Source: JBAOHV01 sp037045265 (GTDB lineage: Bacteria; Actinomycetota; Acidimicrobiia; Acidimicrobiales; Microtrichaceae). Taken from it: a DNA stretch of 64,000 bases. Shown in pieces: positions 63,183 through 64,000 of this stretch. The position numbers and the translations under genes are program-made. Position 1 is the stretch's first letter; every line of letters begins with the position of its first letter. The notes beneath the pieces are model-generated. The model was not told where the DNA came from. It searched no databases and saw only the letters and a list, made by a program, of their open reading frames with translations. Location of the stretch: assembly GCA_037045265.1 (NCBI GenBank), contig JBAOHV010000036.1:1-64000 (forward strand), in the 5' to 3' direction.

Positions 63183-64000
63183 ATGAGCACGACAACTGAA
63201 CCATCTCCGACCTCAACCACCACCAGCCCTGCCTCCATCCTTCAGGTCGCTGCGGGCTACATGGCCTCGAAGCACCTGTTCGCGGCGAACCAGCTCGGGA
63301 TCTTCGAAGCGCTCGCCGACGCGCCCACCGATCTCCGTGCGCTCGCCGCCCGAACCGGTCTGACGAACCGAGCGGCAAGGATCAGCGTCGACGCGATGGT
63401 CGCGCTCGGCTTCATCGAGCGTTCCGGCGACCAGTACCGCAACGGTGAGGCCGTCCAGACCTTCCTCGCAGGACGCCCGGGGCCGGACCTACGGCCCTAT
63501 CTCCGATTGGCGGACGAGATCCTCTACCCGACCTTCGAGTCGCTCGCCGAGGCTCTCGGCAGCGGCCCACCCCACGAGGTCTTCGAGCTCGATGAAGCCC
63601 ACCAGCAGGTGCTGTCCGCCGGGATCGAAGCGATCCTGGCCGGCCCGGCCGCCGCGCTCGGCCACGTCGTCGACCTAGGCGATCGTCGTCGGCTTCTCGA
63701 CATCGGCGGCGGCACCGGGTCGTGGACCATCGGTTTGCGCGCGTCAGTACTCGCACCTCCGCTCGACCATCGTGGACCTCCGCACCGAGACCGCCCTCGA
63801 ACGGGTACATGACGCCGAGTTGAGCGATCGGATCGATGTGCTGACCGCCGATGTGATGGCCGAAGACATGCCCGACGGCTACGACACCTTCCTCGTCAGC
63901 AACCTCGTCCACTACTGGTCGCCCGGAACGAACATCGAACTTCTGCGCCGGATCCGGCGCGCGGCGCCAGCCGGTGCGTTGCTGCTGCTCGTCGACTTCT
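63183..64000 (+). CDS. SAM-dependent O-methyltransferase, 3' end outside window, one frameshift
   Basis: The first about 270 residues of a plant/polyketide-type O-methyltransferase (AdoMet-MT family 2). A winged-helix dimer domain comes first (YMASKHLFAANQLGIFEAL, LAARTGLTNRAARISVDAMVALGFIE). The SAM motif is RRLLDIGGGTGSW, then RQYSHLRSTIVDL (motif II) and DTFLVSNLVHYW. An extra G near 63743 (cgc-G-cgt) separates the two frames. ATG at 63183 has AAGGAG eight bases upstream. It methylates a hydroxyl of an unknown, probably aromatic, compound. Runs off the window. Confidence 0.83.

Overview
The window is GC-rich DNA with very few gaps between genes and many GTG starts. It has many 4-bp ATGA/GTGA overlaps and lipoproteins whose mature ends are rich in Ser, Thr and Asp. 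Together with an F420-type LLM oxidoreductase, a WS/DGAT acyltransferase, an EthA-like monooxygenase and many TetR/MarR/PadR regulators, this points to a free-living aerobic actinobacterium. An Acidimicrobiia (Ilumatobacter-like) origin is my best guess, as an inference only. No rRNA, tRNA, CRISPR array or insertion sequence was seen, and no gap between genes exceeds about 200 bases.

Layout. 1-5.1 kb: end of an MFS exporter, a DUF2249 / NnrS-like / DUF59 module around a perfect palindrome, and NADP-type glutamate dehydrogenase. 5.1-9.2 kb: a secreted CocE-type hydrolase and an overlapping SDR / carboxymuconolactone-decarboxylase-like / TetR set. 9.2-16.6 kb: GH20 hexosaminidase, a coiled-coil protein, an endoglycoceramidase-like GH5 lipoprotein, a penicillin-acylase-family lipoprotein and a PKD lipoprotein closed by a strong hairpin. 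16.8-21.5 kb: alpha/beta hydrolase, a thioredoxin-reductase-like/ferredoxin-NADP-reductase fusion, a PepSY lipoprotein and glutamate decarboxylase. 21.6-26.4 kb: TetR / PF10118 hydrolase / EthA-like monooxygenase operon, divergent from a Cox15-type heme A synthase, then a VOC protein. 26.5-36.2 kb: a PEP-synthase-like phosphotransferase with two small membrane proteins, a Tat-exported metallophosphoesterase, membrane proteins, an epimerase, WS/DGAT and glutaminyl-tRNA synthetase. 36.3-41.8 kb: ArsR/SRPBCC pair and a PadR-ABC exporter operon, both with palindromic operators on their promoters. 41.8-47.6 kb: a complete Mrp Na+/H+ antiporter operon with fused A-B. 47.7-53.4 kb: LLM oxidoreductase, SnoaL-like protein, hydroxyisobutyrate-dehydrogenase-like protein and a molybdate regulator plus modABC. 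53.5-64 kb: LOR protein, AlkZ-like glycosylase, cupredoxin lipoprotein, LigB-type dioxygenase/MarR pair, an unknown lipoprotein with GH27 and GH33 enzymes, a truncated GAF protein and an O-methyltransferase that runs off the end.

Two themes join the genes. First, four extracytoplasmic or glycan-directed hydrolases (endoglycoceramidase-like GH5, GH20, GH27, GH33) would together take apart eukaryotic glycosphingolipids or similar glycoconjugates. Second, several compact regulator-target units carry their operator in the promoter, which lets regulator and binding site be paired directly.

A caution on the sequence itself: seventeen genes are split by frameshifts. In all but one of these shifts the repair is removal of one base, and every complete split gene is longer than a multiple of three by exactly the number of extra bases inferred. 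This looks like an insertion-biased sequencing error rather than gene decay, so these genes are annotated here as whole.
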